Source: Flavobacteriaceae bacterium UBA4022 (GTDB taxonomy: Bacteria > Bacteroidota > Bacteroidia > Flavobacteriales > Flavobacteriaceae). Taken from it: a stretch of DNA of 64,000 nucleotides. The stretch spans positions 55,242-119,241 of the forward strand of contig DGAU01000025.1 in NCBI GenBank assembly GCA_002384055.1, written 5' to 3'. The notes beneath the pieces are model-generated. The model worked only from the letters and a program-made list of their open reading frames with translations, did not search any database and had not been told where the DNA came from. The position numbers and the translations under genes are program-made. Shown piece after piece: positions 27,583 to 36,910 of the stretch. Each line of letters opens with the position of its first letter. Position 1 is the first letter of the stretch.

Positions 27583-28323
27583 ATGAACATATTAGTGTGT
27601 ATTAGCCACGTTCCAGACACTACTTCCAAAATTAATTTTACGGACAACGACACCAAATTCGACCAAAACGGCGTCCAATATGTCATCAATCCTAATGACG
27701 AATTTGGCCTCACCAGATCACTTTGGTTCAAAGAGCAACAAGGCGCAGTAGTTCATGTGGTCACCGTTGGTGGTGCCGAATGCGAACCCACCCTGCGTAA
27801 AGCATTGGCAATAGGCGCAGACGAAGCCATTCGCGTGGCGATCCCAGCAACCGATGGATTGGTTGTCGCTAAAGCCCTCGCCCAAGTCGTTCAACAGGGC
27901 CACTATGACCTGGTCATTGCCGGTCGTGAATCATTGGATTACAATGGCGGCATGGTTCCTGGTATGCTCGCGCAATTGACCGGGTTCGCTTTTGTCAACA
28001 CCTGTATCAAATTAGACATTGACGGCAACCAAGGTGTTGCTGTTCGTGAAATTGATGGTGGTAAAGAAACCATTGCTGTAACCTTGCCGCTGGTTATTGG
28101 CGGCCAGAAAGGATTGGTCGAAGAAAGCGACCTACGCATACCCAACATGCGCGGCATCATGCAAGCCCGCAGCAAACCATTGCATGTCAAGGAGATGAGT
28201 GCTGCAGCGGCAACAGCCCAGACCATCAGTTTTGAAAAACCAGCACCAAAAGAAGCGGTGACCCTAGTCGATACAGTGGATGAACTCATTGACTTATTGC
28301 ACAAAGAAGCCAAAGTCATTTAG
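27583..28323 (+). CDS. etfB: Electron transfer flavoprotein, beta subunit
   Basis: A 246-residue AMP-binding subunit of ETF, which takes electrons from acyl-CoA dehydrogenases. The ATG at 27583 (MNILVCISHVPDT) is chosen; the longer frame from 27511 begins inside the palindrome and is not credible. The segment AGRESLDYNGGMVPGMLAQLTG is the conserved ETF-beta signature, and LPLVIGGQKGLVEESDLRIPNMRGIMQARSK (in parts) lies where other ETF-beta proteins hold the recognition loop. It is followed by etfA after 57 bp. Confidence 0.95.
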   Translation: MNILVCISHVPDTTSKINFTDNDTKFDQNGVQYVINPNDEFGLTRSLWFKEQQGAVVHVVTVGGAECEPTLRKALAIGADEAIRVAIPATDGLVVAKALAQVVQQGHYDLVIAGRESLDYNGGMVPGMLAQLTGFAFVNTCIKLDIDGNQGVAVREIDGGKETIAVTLPLVIGGQKGLVEESDLRIPNMRGIMQARSKPLHVKEMSAAAATAQTISFEKPAPKEAVTLVDTVDELIDLLHKEAKVI

Positions 28324-28380
28324 CCCTTTATCCAGAACCCAAATTTATTCAGTGAATAACCACAGATAAAATAAAACATT

Positions 28381-29343
28381 ATGCCCGTATTAGTCTATGC
28401 CGAATCGGATCAAGGCACCATCAAAAAAATTGCTCAAGAACTCATCTCTTATGGACGCGGTATCGCTGACCAACTGGGCACAACCCTTACCGTTGCTGTT
28501 ATGACGGATGCATCCGCTCAAAATCTCGCTCAATATGGAGCACAAAATATATTGAACATCGAACACGAAGTGTTAAACACCTTCAGCGCTGACACCTATG
28601 CCGCTGCAATAGCTCAGGCGGCGACATCTATAAATGCCGATGTTGTGCTGGTTTCGTCCAGTGCCAATAGCCGCTACTTAGCGCCTATGATTGCCGTAGC
28701 GCTCGATGCTGCTTATGTACCCAACAGCACTCAACTTCCTGTCAGCACAACACCCTTTAGAATAAAGCACAGTGTCTACACCAATAAAGCTGAGGCCATC
28801 ACGGAAATGACTTCACCGGTCAAACTGATCGGATTATCTAAAAACGCTTATGGCGCCCATTCCTTTGAAGGGTCTGTCCACACGACCAACTTCACCCCTG
28901 AGCTGAGCACCTCCAAATGCCGGGTCACCGCAACTGACCGCGCTACTGATAAAGTCACGATTGCCGATGCGGAAATTGTAGTCTCTGCGGGGCGGGGACT
29001 TAAGGGCCCTGAGCATTGGCACTTGATTGAAGATCTCGCCAATGTATTAGGCGCCGCCACAGCTTGCTCTAAACCCGTTTCTGACTTGGGCTGGCGTCCC
29101 CATAGTGAGCACGTAGGCCAGACAGGAAAGCCTGTTGCCTCTAATTTATATATCGCCATAGGCATTAGCGGAGCGATACAACATTTAGCGGGGGTCAATT
29201 CTTCTAAAGTAAAAGTGGTCATCAACACCGATCCCGAAGCACCCTTTTTCAAAGCGGCAGATTATGGAATTGTTGGAGACGCCTTCGACATCGTCCCTCA
29301 ATTGATCGAAAAATTAAAGCAATTTAAAGCGCTTAACGCATAA
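28381..29343 (+). CDS. etfA: Electron transfer flavoprotein, alpha subunit
   Basis: A 320-residue FAD-binding subunit. The N-terminal half (VLVYAESDQGTIKKIAQEL) shares the ETF fold. The C-terminal FAD domain holds VSAGRGLKGPEHW, the PVSDLGWRPHSEHVGQTGKPV stretch (in parts) and the FAD pyrophosphate-binding AIGISGAIQHLAG, and ends with NTDPEAPFFKAADYGIVGD. With EtfB it forms the electron carrier from acyl-CoA dehydrogenases to the quinone pool via an ETF-quinone oxidoreductase not seen here. Confidence 0.96.
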   Translation: MPVLVYAESDQGTIKKIAQELISYGRGIADQLGTTLTVAVMTDASAQNLAQYGAQNILNIEHEVLNTFSADTYAAAIAQAATSINADVVLVSSSANSRYLAPMIAVALDAAYVPNSTQLPVSTTPFRIKHSVYTNKAEAITEMTSPVKLIGLSKNAYGAHSFEGSVHTTNFTPELSTSKCRVTATDRATDKVTIADAEIVVSAGRGLKGPEHWHLIEDLANVLGAATACSKPVSDLGWRPHSEHVGQTGKPVASNLYIAIGISGAIQHLAGVNSSKVKVVINTDPEAPFFKAADYGIVGDAFDIVPQLIEKLKQFKALNA

Positions 29344-29428
29344 AAATTTTTTATTTTGGTAACTGCTTAAAAAGCCGTTCAAACCGAAATATCACGGGTC
29401 GAATTTGGTGTTTTTCGTGCAAAATAAA

Positions 29429-30058
29429 ATGAGCTTAGTCCGTCTTAATATCAAAGGCATATCTTACAGTCAAACCCAAAATGGTGCTTATGCCCTTATT
29501 TTGAGTGAAGAGCTTGGGGACAGAAAACTCCCCATTGTCATTGGTGCTTTCGAAGCACAGTCCATTGCCATTGCTTTGGAAAAAGAAATAAGACCCCCAA
29601 GGCCTTTGACCCACGATTTATTCAAAACCTTTGCCGACCGCTATTGCATCGTGATCAAACAAGTGATCATACACAAGCTCGCGGATGGCGTTTTTTATTC
29701 CAGTATTATTGCCGAACAAGATGGCTTAGAAGAAATTATCGATGCCCGCACCAGTGATGCTATCGCGTTAGCTCTGCGCTTTAAAGCGCCCATCTTCACC
29801 TACAAAGACATTTTGGACCGTGCTGGAGTCAATTTAAAAGCGAGTCCCTCAGGACACGACAATCCCCAAGCGGATAATGCCGCCATCGATGAGTTGTTGG
29901 CCGGTAGTCCTAGGTCATCGGATCAAAAAACCACGACTGACCATTACAATAAGCACACCCTAAAAGAACTGCAAGAGCTGTTGCATAAAGCCTTGAGTAA
30001 CGAGGCCTATGAGTCCGCAGCACAGTTGCGCGATGAAATTTCAAAAAGAACCCTTTAG
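29429..30058 (+). CDS. Bifunctional nuclease family protein (BFN domain plus UVR motif)
   Basis: A 209-residue protein from ATG 29429; an in-frame GTG at 29405 would add only eight residues. Residues about 1-130 form the BFN/DUF151 domain (YALILSEELGDRKLPIVIG, EARTSDAIALALRF-like DARTSDAIALALRFKAPIF). A linker follows, then a UvrB/UvrC-type motif at the end (LLHKALSNEAYESAAQLRDEI). The family has been described as having DNase and RNase activity in plants; the bacterial role is poorly defined. It is followed after 2 bp by the nucleoside transporter. Confidence 0.88.
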   Translation: MSLVRLNIKGISYSQTQNGAYALILSEELGDRKLPIVIGAFEAQSIAIALEKEIRPPRPLTHDLFKTFADRYCIVIKQVIIHKLADGVFYSSIIAEQDGLEEIIDARTSDAIALALRFKAPIFTYKDILDRAGVNLKASPSGHDNPQADNAAIDELLAGSPRSSDQKTTTDHYNKHTLKELQELLHKALSNEAYESAAQLRDEISKRTL

Positions 30059-30060
30059 AC

Positions 30061-31788
30061 ATGAAGCGACTGTTATTATTATGCATCCTTTTGGCCGCCC
30101 CCTTTTTTGCTTTCGGCCAAATCCTAGAAGGCGAGTGGCGTTTTAACTCCATTACGCGTGATGGCGCTTCCATAATGGCCATCGACGCGCAAAACGATCA
30201 TATGTCGTTGTCCAACAATCAATTTACATACCAGTTAGCCGCTAAAAATTCACTTTTTGCCTCAGGCACCTACACCTTAATTGGCGACAATCAGATCGCC
30301 TTGCGTTATGATTTGCCCTTCGACACCCTAAGGACCTACCAAATTGACATCCTTAGCAAAAACGTCTTGAGTCTCAGTGAGTCAGGAATAGATTATCGAT
30401 TTGTTCGAGCAGACAACACCGATTTGATCAATGCAGCAAATGACTCCCAGGCCACCGGCAACTCATTTGGGATGACCCAAGGATTGGGAGTGAGTTTGGA
30501 AAGTGTCAGCAGAGGAATCCTCGGCCTGGTTTTCCTTATTTTTGTGGGGTATCTTTTGAGCAGTAACCGACGGCGTATCGATTGGAAACTTGTGGGCACT
30601 GGACTGGTATTACAGGCCGTATTTGCCGTAATGGTTTTAAAAATAGATAGCGTCGCTAATGCTTTCGATTGGCTATCGGCCAACGTAGTTACCTTTTTAA
30701 ATTTCAGCGAAAAAGGGGCTGAATTTTTGTTTGGTGGCTTGGTCACCAATCAAGAAACTTTTGGATATCTTTTTGCTTTTAAGGTATTACCAACCATCGT
30801 ATTCTTCTCTGCATTCACCTCGATTCTTTACTATTTCGGGATCATACAAACCGTCATTAAAGGATTTGCTTGGGTTATGAGCAAGACCATGAGACTGTCC
30901 GGAGCAGAAAGTTTAGCGGCGGCGGCCAACATCTTTATTGGCCAGACCGAAGCGCCTTTGGTGATTAAGCCCTATCTGGAAAAAATGACCAAGAGCGAAC
31001 TCATGTGCCTGATGATTGGTGGCATGGCCACTATTGCTGGCGGTGTTCTGGCGGCCTATATCGCGTTTCTTGGCGGATCGAGTGAGGCCGAAAAAATTTA
31101 TTTTGCCAAACATTTACTCTCAGCATCAATCATGTCTGCGCCCGCAGCCATTGTCATCGCCAAAATACTTTATCCCGAAACCGAAGAAGTAGACCGTTCC
31201 CTCGATATTTCGCGCGATAAGATCGGGGTTAATATATTGGATGCCATTTCCCGCGGCACCACCGATGGATTAAAGCTGGCGATTAATGTAGGGGCAATGC
31301 TCCTTGTTTTTACAGCAATAATTGCCGTTTTTAACTGGATTACGGTAGACTGGATTGGTGGACCCACTGGTCTCAATGAGCTCATCGCGACATCTACTGA
31401 TGGTCGCTATACAGGCCTATCCCTGCAGTACTTGTTAGGTAATTTATTCGCGCCTGTGGCTTGGATTATTGGCGTTCCTACAGCAGATATTGTTGCTGTT
31501 GGCCAGCTCTTGGGTGAAAAGACCATACTCAATGAATTCTTTGCCTACGCCTCTTTGGCGGACCTCAAAAATACTGGCGTATTGACCACAAATCGATCCA
31601 TCGTCATCGCGACCTATTCACTGTGTGGTTTTGCCAATTTTGCTTCGATTGGGATTCAAATTGGCGGGATTGGTGGCTTGGCCCCATCCCAAAAAGCCAC
31701 GCTGGCCCGATTTGGTTTTAAAGCCCTTATTGGCGGTACCATTGCAGCGTTGATGACTGCCACAATCGCTGGAATGCTTATTGGTTAA
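30061..31788 (+). CDS. Concentrative nucleoside transporter with secreted N-terminal domain
   Basis: A 575-residue protein. Residues 1-19 (LLAAPFFAFGQ end) are a signal peptide, and about 20-125 form a beta-rich domain resembling lipocalin-like folds (LEGEWRFNSITRDGASIMAI, LFASGTYTLIGDNQIALRYD). From about residue 155 the CNT transporter begins; typical CNT sequences are GQTEAPLVIKPYLEKMTKSEL, IAGGVLAAYIAFLGG, and SAPAAIVIAKILYPETEE. CNT proteins import nucleosides with Na+ or H+. It precedes thyA by 83 bp, in line with nucleoside supply. The added N-terminal domain is an oddity discussed in the findings. Confidence 0.88.
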   Translation: MKRLLLLCILLAAPFFAFGQILEGEWRFNSITRDGASIMAIDAQNDHMSLSNNQFTYQLAAKNSLFASGTYTLIGDNQIALRYDLPFDTLRTYQIDILSKNVLSLSESGIDYRFVRADNTDLINAANDSQATGNSFGMTQGLGVSLESVSRGILGLVFLIFVGYLLSSNRRRIDWKLVGTGLVLQAVFAVMVLKIDSVANAFDWLSANVVTFLNFSEKGAEFLFGGLVTNQETFGYLFAFKVLPTIVFFSAFTSILYYFGIIQTVIKGFAWVMSKTMRLSGAESLAAAANIFIGQTEAPLVIKPYLEKMTKSELMCLMIGGMATIAGGVLAAYIAFLGGSSEAEKIYFAKHLLSASIMSAPAAIVIAKILYPETEEVDRSLDISRDKIGVNILDAISRGTTDGLKLAINVGAMLLVFTAIIAVFNWITVDWIGGPTGLNELIATSTDGRYTGLSLQYLLGNLFAPVAWIIGVPTADIVAVGQLLGEKTILNEFFAYASLADLKNTGVLTTNRSIVIATYSLCGFANFASIGIQIGGIGGLAPSQKATLARFGFKALIGGTIAALMTATIAGMLIG

Positions 31789-31871
31789 TAACTATTGAAA
31801 ACTGACCAAACGCAAGCCGACTCATTGGCCGTTAACTTTTTTATTTTTACCATTCATCACAAACTTTTTAC

Positions 31872-32696
31872 ATGAAGCAATACCACGACTTGGTCACCCA
31901 TGTAATGGCCCACGGAGCAACCAAAGAAGACCGCACAGGCACCGGTACCAAAAGCGTCTTTGGCTACCAAATGCGTTTCGATTTATCCGAAGGATTTCCG
32001 ATGGTCACGACCAAAAAACTGCATTTGAAGTCCATCATCTATGAACTATTGTGGTTCCTCAATGGTGACACCAATATTGGCTATCTTCAAGAAAATGGCG
32101 TCCGTATTTGGAACGACTGGGCCGATCAAAACGGCGACCTAGGCCCTGTTTATGGTCATCAATGGCGCAATTGGAATAGCGAAGACATCGATCAAATTAA
32201 GGACATTGTGCACACCCTAAAAACCAATCCAGACAGCCGCAGAATGCTGGTCAGCGCTTGGAATCCTTCTGTACTGCCGGACACCGGTAGGTCCTTTGCC
32301 GAAAATGTCGCTCATGGCAAAGCGGCCCTGCCGCCTTGCCATGCCTTTTTTCAGTTTTACGTGGCCGACGGAAAATTATCCTGTCAATTGTATCAGCGCA
32401 GTGCGGACATCTTTTTGGGGGTGCCCTTCAATATCGCTTCTTATGCCCTACTGACCTTAATGATGGCACAAGTCTGCGGTTATGCTCCGGGAGATTTTGT
32501 CCATACCTTTGGCGATGCTCATATCTATAGCAACCACTTCGAGCAACTCGAATTACAATTATCCCGTGACCCAAGACCGTTGCCAAAAATGGTATTAAAC
32601 CCCGACGTAAAAGACCTATTTGCCTTTACCTTTGAGGACTTTACCTTAACCCACTACGATCCGCACCCCCATATCAAAGGAGCGGTCGCAGTATAA
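31872..32696 (+). CDS. thyA: Thymidylate synthase
   Basis: A 274-residue enzyme that methylates dUMP to dTMP with methylene-tetrahydrofolate. The catalytic Cys156 is in ALPPCHAFFQFYV; other fixed segments are DRTGTGTKSVFG, SIIYELLWFLNGDTN, LYQRSADIFLGVPFNIASYALL and FGDAHIYSNH. A loop of about ten residues before the catalytic Cys (LPDTGRSFAENVAHGKA) is longer than in E. coli, as usual in flavobacteria. It is grouped with folA, which recycles the dihydrofolate it makes. Confidence 0.97.
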   Translation: MKQYHDLVTHVMAHGATKEDRTGTGTKSVFGYQMRFDLSEGFPMVTTKKLHLKSIIYELLWFLNGDTNIGYLQENGVRIWNDWADQNGDLGPVYGHQWRNWNSEDIDQIKDIVHTLKTNPDSRRMLVSAWNPSVLPDTGRSFAENVAHGKAALPPCHAFFQFYVADGKLSCQLYQRSADIFLGVPFNIASYALLTLMMAQVCGYAPGDFVHTFGDAHIYSNHFEQLELQLSRDPRPLPKMVLNPDVKDLFAFTFEDFTLTHYDPHPHIKGAVAV

Positions 32697-32706
32697 AAAC
32701 CAAACC

Positions 32707-33141
32707 ATGAAGAAACTGCTCTTTTTCGCCCTATTGTTAACGGCCATACCGGTTAGCGCACAAGAATGGGGCACTGTAGACAAAAACAAAGTAACCCTAA
32801 AAGAAATTGCTCCTGTTTGGGAGGGATGTCAAGCGCAGCAAGGGGCCGCATTGGCAGCATGCTTTAATCAAAAACTCACCCAGCATGTGGTGAAGAATTA
32901 TAAATACCCACCCGAGGCTTACAATAAGAATATGCAAGGACGGGTCATCGTTGAGTTCCTTATCGACACTGAGGGCATGGTCGCCATACAAAAAGTCAGT
33001 GGTGGCGATCCATTATTGCAAGAAGAAGCCCGGCGCAATATTTCTTTGATCCCAAAAATGGCCAAACCAGGTATGTTCGCAGGGAAACCAAAGGCCACAA
33101 AGTATACCGTTCCCTTTGACTTTAAAACAGGTAAAAAATAA
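32707..33141 (+). CDS. TonB C-terminal domain protein
   Basis: A 144-residue periplasmic protein with signal peptide 1-19 (AIPVSAQ). Residues about 60-140 form a TonB-C-like domain (VVKNYKYPPEAYNKNMQGRV, IVEFLIDTEGMVAIQKVSGGDPLL). There is no N-terminal membrane anchor with proline-rich spacer, so it is not a classical TonB; it may be a stand-alone partner of outer-membrane receptors or an unrelated user of the fold. It starts 10 bp after thyA and lies in the thyA-folA run without an obvious metabolic link. Confidence 0.8.
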   Translation: MKKLLFFALLLTAIPVSAQEWGTVDKNKVTLKEIAPVWEGCQAQQGAALAACFNQKLTQHVVKNYKYPPEAYNKNMQGRVIVEFLIDTEGMVAIQKVSGGDPLLQEEARRNISLIPKMAKPGMFAGKPKATKYTVPFDFKTGKK

Positions 33142-33175
33142 AAGTTTTGGACACCTTTTTTCATATACAGCAACT

Positions 33176-33661
33176 ATGATCACGCTCATTGCCGCCGCAG
33201 GAACCCGGAATGAATTGGGCCGCAACAATGATTTGGTGTGGCACCTTCCAGATGACTTTAATCGCTTTAAAACACTGACCTCGGGACACCATATCATCAT
33301 GGGCCGAAAGACCTTTGACTCATTTCCTAAATTATTGCCCAACCGCACCCATATTGTCATCACGCGCAACAAAGACTTCAACGTACCGGGAGTGATCCGG
33401 GTATCGAGTCTCGAAGAGGCTATAGCCGTCGCTCAGGTCGACCCGGATCCCTATGTGATTGGTGGTGGCGAAATTTATGCCTTAGCCCTAGCCGTTGCAG
33501 ATGCCATTGAATTGACACGTGTTCACGGCGCATTTGAGTCCGACACCTTTTTTCCGGAAATGGATCCAGAGCAATGGGACCTGGTCGCAGAATCCTTTCA
33601 CGACAAGGATGAGCGTCACGATTATAGTTTTACGTATTTGACCTACCACAGACGAAAGTAA
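33176..33661 (+). CDS. folA: Dihydrofolate reductase
   Basis: A 161-residue enzyme reducing dihydrofolate with NADPH. The ATG at 33176 gives the family start MITLIAAAGTRNELG; the longer frame from 33116 runs through the preceding stop region. Key segments are NDLVWHLPDDFNRFKTLT (the Asp that binds the pterin), HHIIMGRKTFDSFPKLLPNRTHIVITR, and YVIGGGEIYALAL with the NADPH-binding glycines. It completes the thymidylate cycle with thyA, 480 bp upstream. Confidence 0.95.
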   Translation: MITLIAAAGTRNELGRNNDLVWHLPDDFNRFKTLTSGHHIIMGRKTFDSFPKLLPNRTHIVITRNKDFNVPGVIRVSSLEEAIAVAQVDPDPYVIGGGEIYALALAVADAIELTRVHGAFESDTFFPEMDPEQWDLVAESFHDKDERHDYSFTYLTYHRRK

Positions 33662-33706
33662 TGACAACGTACCATTGATCGCCATGCACTTTAAAATTAT
33701 TGACTT

Positions 33707-34591
33707 ATGACTGCATATGTTTTCCCAGGGCAAGGCGCCCAATTCCCGACCATGGGACAAGATCTTTTTGAAGCCTCATCCCAAGCACGGGCGTTATTTG
33801 CTCAGGCCAATAGCGTTTTGGGCTTTGACATCACCAAAATCATGTTCGAAGGAACGCCTGAAGACCTTAAAGAGACCCGAGTAACGCAGCCTGCAGTGTT
33901 TCTGCATTCGACCATTTTGGCCCGTGTCATGGGCACTCAATTTCGTCCAGATATGGTTGCGGGGCATTCCTTAGGTGAATTTTCGGCCTTGGTCGCCAGC
34001 CAGGCAATGGCTTTTGACGATGGACTTCGCTTGGTCTACCAACGCGCACAAGCCATGCAAAAAGCTTGTGAGTTGGAGCCTTCAACTATGGCCGCGGTTC
34101 TGGGATTAGATGATGACCTTGTAGCGCGAACATGCGAAGAAACCCCAGGTATTGTGGTCGCTGCGAATTACAATTGCCCCGGTCAACTTGTGATTTCAGG
34201 AACGGTAGAGGCGGTTACTTTAGCTTGCGAACGCCTGAAAGAAGCCGGTGCACGACGGGCGCTAATTTTACCGGTTGGTGGCGCTTTCCACAGTCCGCTT
34301 ATGGCCCCTGCTCAAGAACAGTTGGCGGCGGCAATCGAGGCTACGCGCTTTAACATACCAATATGTCCTGTCTATCAAAATGTCACTGCCGATGCCGTTT
34401 TGGACCCCATCACCATCCAAAAAAATCTAGTCACACAACTGACCGCCCCCGTCAAATGGACGCAAAGTATTCGTGCTATGGTGGCTCATGGAGCGAATCA
34501 TTTTGTAGAAATTGGACCGGGTAATGTCCTTCAAGGACTGGTCAAAAAAATTGAGCCATCGGTGGCTACCTCAAAAGGCGTTTTGGCATAG
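33707..34591 (+). CDS. fabD: Malonyl-CoA:ACP transacylase
   Basis: A 294-residue enzyme that loads malonyl onto acyl carrier protein for fatty-acid synthesis. The oxyanion Gln sits in VFPGQGAQFPTMG, the nucleophile Ser88 in AGHSLGEFSALVAS, the conserved Arg region in LVYQRAQAMQKA, and the catalytic His in VGGAFHSPLM (about residue 190). It lies 45 bp after folA on the same strand and may be read from the same transcript. Confidence 0.96.
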   Translation: MTAYVFPGQGAQFPTMGQDLFEASSQARALFAQANSVLGFDITKIMFEGTPEDLKETRVTQPAVFLHSTILARVMGTQFRPDMVAGHSLGEFSALVASQAMAFDDGLRLVYQRAQAMQKACELEPSTMAAVLGLDDDLVARTCEETPGIVVAANYNCPGQLVISGTVEAVTLACERLKEAGARRALILPVGGAFHSPLMAPAQEQLAAAIEATRFNIPICPVYQNVTADAVLDPITIQKNLVTQLTAPVKWTQSIRAMVAHGANHFVEIGPGNVLQGLVKKIEPSVATSKGVLA

Positions 34592-34641
34592 CACTGCGGC
34601 AGAATATTACTTTTGGTTTTGAACCGACATCCCCCAGCGGG

Positions 34642-35658
34642 CTATATCCCGCGGATGTGCTTTTCCCAAGTCCATGCCGAAGCTAGAGCCTGCTTTAAAT
34701 CACGTTTTGTAGACCAACCAAGTACTTTTGACGCTTTTTGTGTGTCGGCGTAAACGGCGACAACATCTCCCGCTCTGCGGGCCACGATTTGGTGGGGCAC
34801 GGCAACACCAGTTGCCTGCTCGAAGGCCTGAATAACCTCCAACACCGAATTGCCTTTGCCGGTACCCAAATTAAATACCTCGACGGCTGTTTCTTGCTGT
34901 TGATTCAATAAGCGCTCAAGTGCTTGAACGTGTGCCTCAGCGAGATCCATTACATGAATATAATCCCGGATGCAACTGCCATCTTCTGTTGGGTAGTCAT
35001 TTCCGAACACCGAAAGTTGGGGCCTTAGGCCCGCTGCGGTCTGGGTGATAAAAGGCACCAGGTTTTGTGGCACCCCTTTGGGCAATTCGCCAATTTTGGC
35101 CGAATCATGTGCCCCAATAGGATTAAAATAACGCAACAGTATACAGCGCAGCGCGCTCACACTGCAAGTGTCTTGAATGATCTCCTCGGCAATCTGTTTG
35201 GTGTTGCCATAAGGGGAAAGCGCCTGCTTTATGGGTGCCGATTCCGTTATGGGTAATTGATCGGGTTCGCCGTAAACCGTGCAAGAAGAACTAAAGATGA
35301 CGTTATGCACTTGGTGACTCAGACAATTTTGCAAGAGATAAACCAAAGCGTTTATGTTATTTTCGTAATACAGCAATGGATTCTCGACACTTTCACCGAC
35401 CGCTTTACTCGCCGCAAAATGAATCACTCCATCAATAGTGTACTGATCGAACAAGTCACCGACTGCTTTCTTGTCACGCAAATCCATCGCCAAAAATTCG
35501 GGACGGATACCACTGATTGACTCGATGCCTTCGAGCACGGTCAGTTCTGAGTTGGACAAATCATCGACGATCAAGACGTGATAGCCATTTTGTTGTAAGG
35601 CCACAACGGTATGTGATCCTATATAACCTAAACCTCCTGTAACCAGAATGTACTTCAT
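34642..35658 (-). CDS. galE: UDP-glucose 4-epimerase
   Basis: A 338-residue short-chain dehydrogenase-type epimerase. The NAD-binding loop is GGLGYIGSHT (residues 8-17), the catalytic Ser is in FSSSCTVYG (about 123-130), and Tyr150 and Lys154 form the YGNTK pair. HFAASKAVGESVENPL and NPIGAHDSAKIGE fit GalE. It supplies UDP-galactose for surface glycans. Its ATG overlaps the stop of the upstream aminotransferase (TAATG), so translation is probably coupled. Confidence 0.94.
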   Translation of the reverse strand: MKYILVTGGLGYIGSHTVVALQQNGYHVLIVDDLSNSELTVLEGIESISGIRPEFLAMDLRDKKAVGDLFDQYTIDGVIHFAASKAVGESVENPLLYYENNINALVYLLQNCLSHQVHNVIFSSSCTVYGEPDQLPITESAPIKQALSPYGNTKQIAEEIIQDTCSVSALRCILLRYFNPIGAHDSAKIGELPKGVPQNLVPFITQTAAGLRPQLSVFGNDYPTEDGSCIRDYIHVMDLAEAHVQALERLLNQQQETAVEVFNLGTGKGNSVLEVIQAFEQATGVAVPHQIVARRAGDVVAVYADTQKASKVLGWSTKRDLKQALASAWTWEKHIRGI

Positions 35659-36821
35659 TATTTGTGGGTGTTGATGAAATCCTTGATGGCCGAAGTGATG
35701 AACGCTATCTGATCCGCTTCTAGTTCGGTATGCATAGGAAGCGAAATGACTTCTTTGACCAACTGATTGGTTACGGCAAAATCCGCTTCGTTATAACGTG
35801 GGTCTTTATAGGCCTTTTGCGCATGCAATGGAATAGGATAATAAACCCCGCAAGGAATCCCTAAGCCATTTAAATGGGCTACTAAGGCATCTCGATCGAG
35901 GCCAATCAGGCGCAATGTATATTGGTGAAACACATGGCAATCGCATTGCGCACACACGCCCATACCCGTTTGACAAAGGCCCGTTGGCGTGACCAACTGC
36001 TTGATGCCACTGAGTGCCTGAGTGTATTGCGCTGCCGCCAAGCGGCGCGCCGCATTATACGTATCTAAATGCGGTAATTTAGCCCTTAATACAGCGGCTT
36101 GCATGCTGTCGAGTCGCGAATTGACCCCAACAACATCGTGGTGATAGCGCTCATACATACCATGATTGACAATGCCTCTTAGGCTATGAGCCAGGGCATC
36201 ATCATTGGTAAAGACCGCACCCCCATCACCGTAACAACCCAGATTTTTGGAGGGGAAAAAAGATGTTGAAGCGACATGTCCTATGGTTCCCGTCTTGTGT
36301 TTCTGTCCCGAAGCATTGGCGTGATTAGCCCCAATACCTTGAGCATTGTCTTCGATGACATAAAGATTGTGTTTGTCCGCCAAAGCCATGATGGCTTCCA
36401 TAGGTGCCGCCAAACCAAATAAGTGCACGGGCACAATCGCCTTGGTCTTACTGGTGATAGCGCGCTCAATAGCAGCGACATCAATATTAAAGGAAACGGG
36501 ATCCACGTCGACCAAAACCGGAGTGAGCCCCAAAAGGGCAATCACTTCGACGGTAGCCGCGAAGGTGAAGTCGGCCGTTATGACCTCATCACCTGGCTTT
36601 AGGCCTAAGGCCATCATGGCCACCTGCAAGGCATCCGTGCCATTGGCACAAGGGATGACGTGTTTTACCCCCAGATAGGCTTCTAACTCCTTTTGGAAGG
36701 CATGAACTTCAGGACCATTAATGAATGTTGTGGTATCAATAACCCCTTGTATCGCTGCCGATACTTGATCTTTGATTCCCGCATACTGACCTTGAAGGTC
36801 AACCATTTGAATTTTTTTCAT
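35658..36821 (-). CDS. DegT/DnrJ/EryC1/StrS family aminotransferase
   Basis: A 387-residue PLP-dependent sugar aminotransferase. The PLP lysine is Lys192 in TSFFPSKNLGCYGDGGAV; EDNAQGIGA holds the Asp that contacts the pyridine nitrogen, and CANGTDALQVAM is the phosphate cup. FHQYTLR-like HVFHQYTLRL and GVYYPIPLHAQKAY are family motifs. It is likely to add an amino group to a nucleotide sugar for an envelope polysaccharide. Two Cys in CQTGMGVCAQCDCHVFHQ make an unusual Cys cluster (about residues 285-300). It forms an operon with galE. Confidence 0.9.
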   Translation of the reverse strand: MKKIQMVDLQGQYAGIKDQVSAAIQGVIDTTTFINGPEVHAFQKELEAYLGVKHVIPCANGTDALQVAMMALGLKPGDEVITADFTFAATVEVIALLGLTPVLVDVDPVSFNIDVAAIERAITSKTKAIVPVHLFGLAAPMEAIMALADKHNLYVIEDNAQGIGANHANASGQKHKTGTIGHVASTSFFPSKNLGCYGDGGAVFTNDDALAHSLRGIVNHGMYERYHHDVVGVNSRLDSMQAAVLRAKLPHLDTYNAARRLAAAQYTQALSGIKQLVTPTGLCQTGMGVCAQCDCHVFHQYTLRLIGLDRDALVAHLNGLGIPCGVYYPIPLHAQKAYKDPRYNEADFAVTNQLVKEVISLPMHTELEADQIAFITSAIKDFINTHK

Positions 36822-36841
36822 CGGTATGGTGAGCTAAACGT

Positions 36842-36849
36842 CAAAAGTA
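36842..36849 (-). promoter_or_regulatory. -7 promoter element for the aminotransferase-galE operon
   Basis: TACTTTTG on the minus strand matches TAnnTTTG exactly, about 20 bp before the ATG at 36821. Confidence 0.5.
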
Positions 36850-36910
36850 CAAAAATTGGAAAGCGTCGGCAATGCATTTGATTAAAGAAACGTATTTTAG
36901 CTTCAGATTT

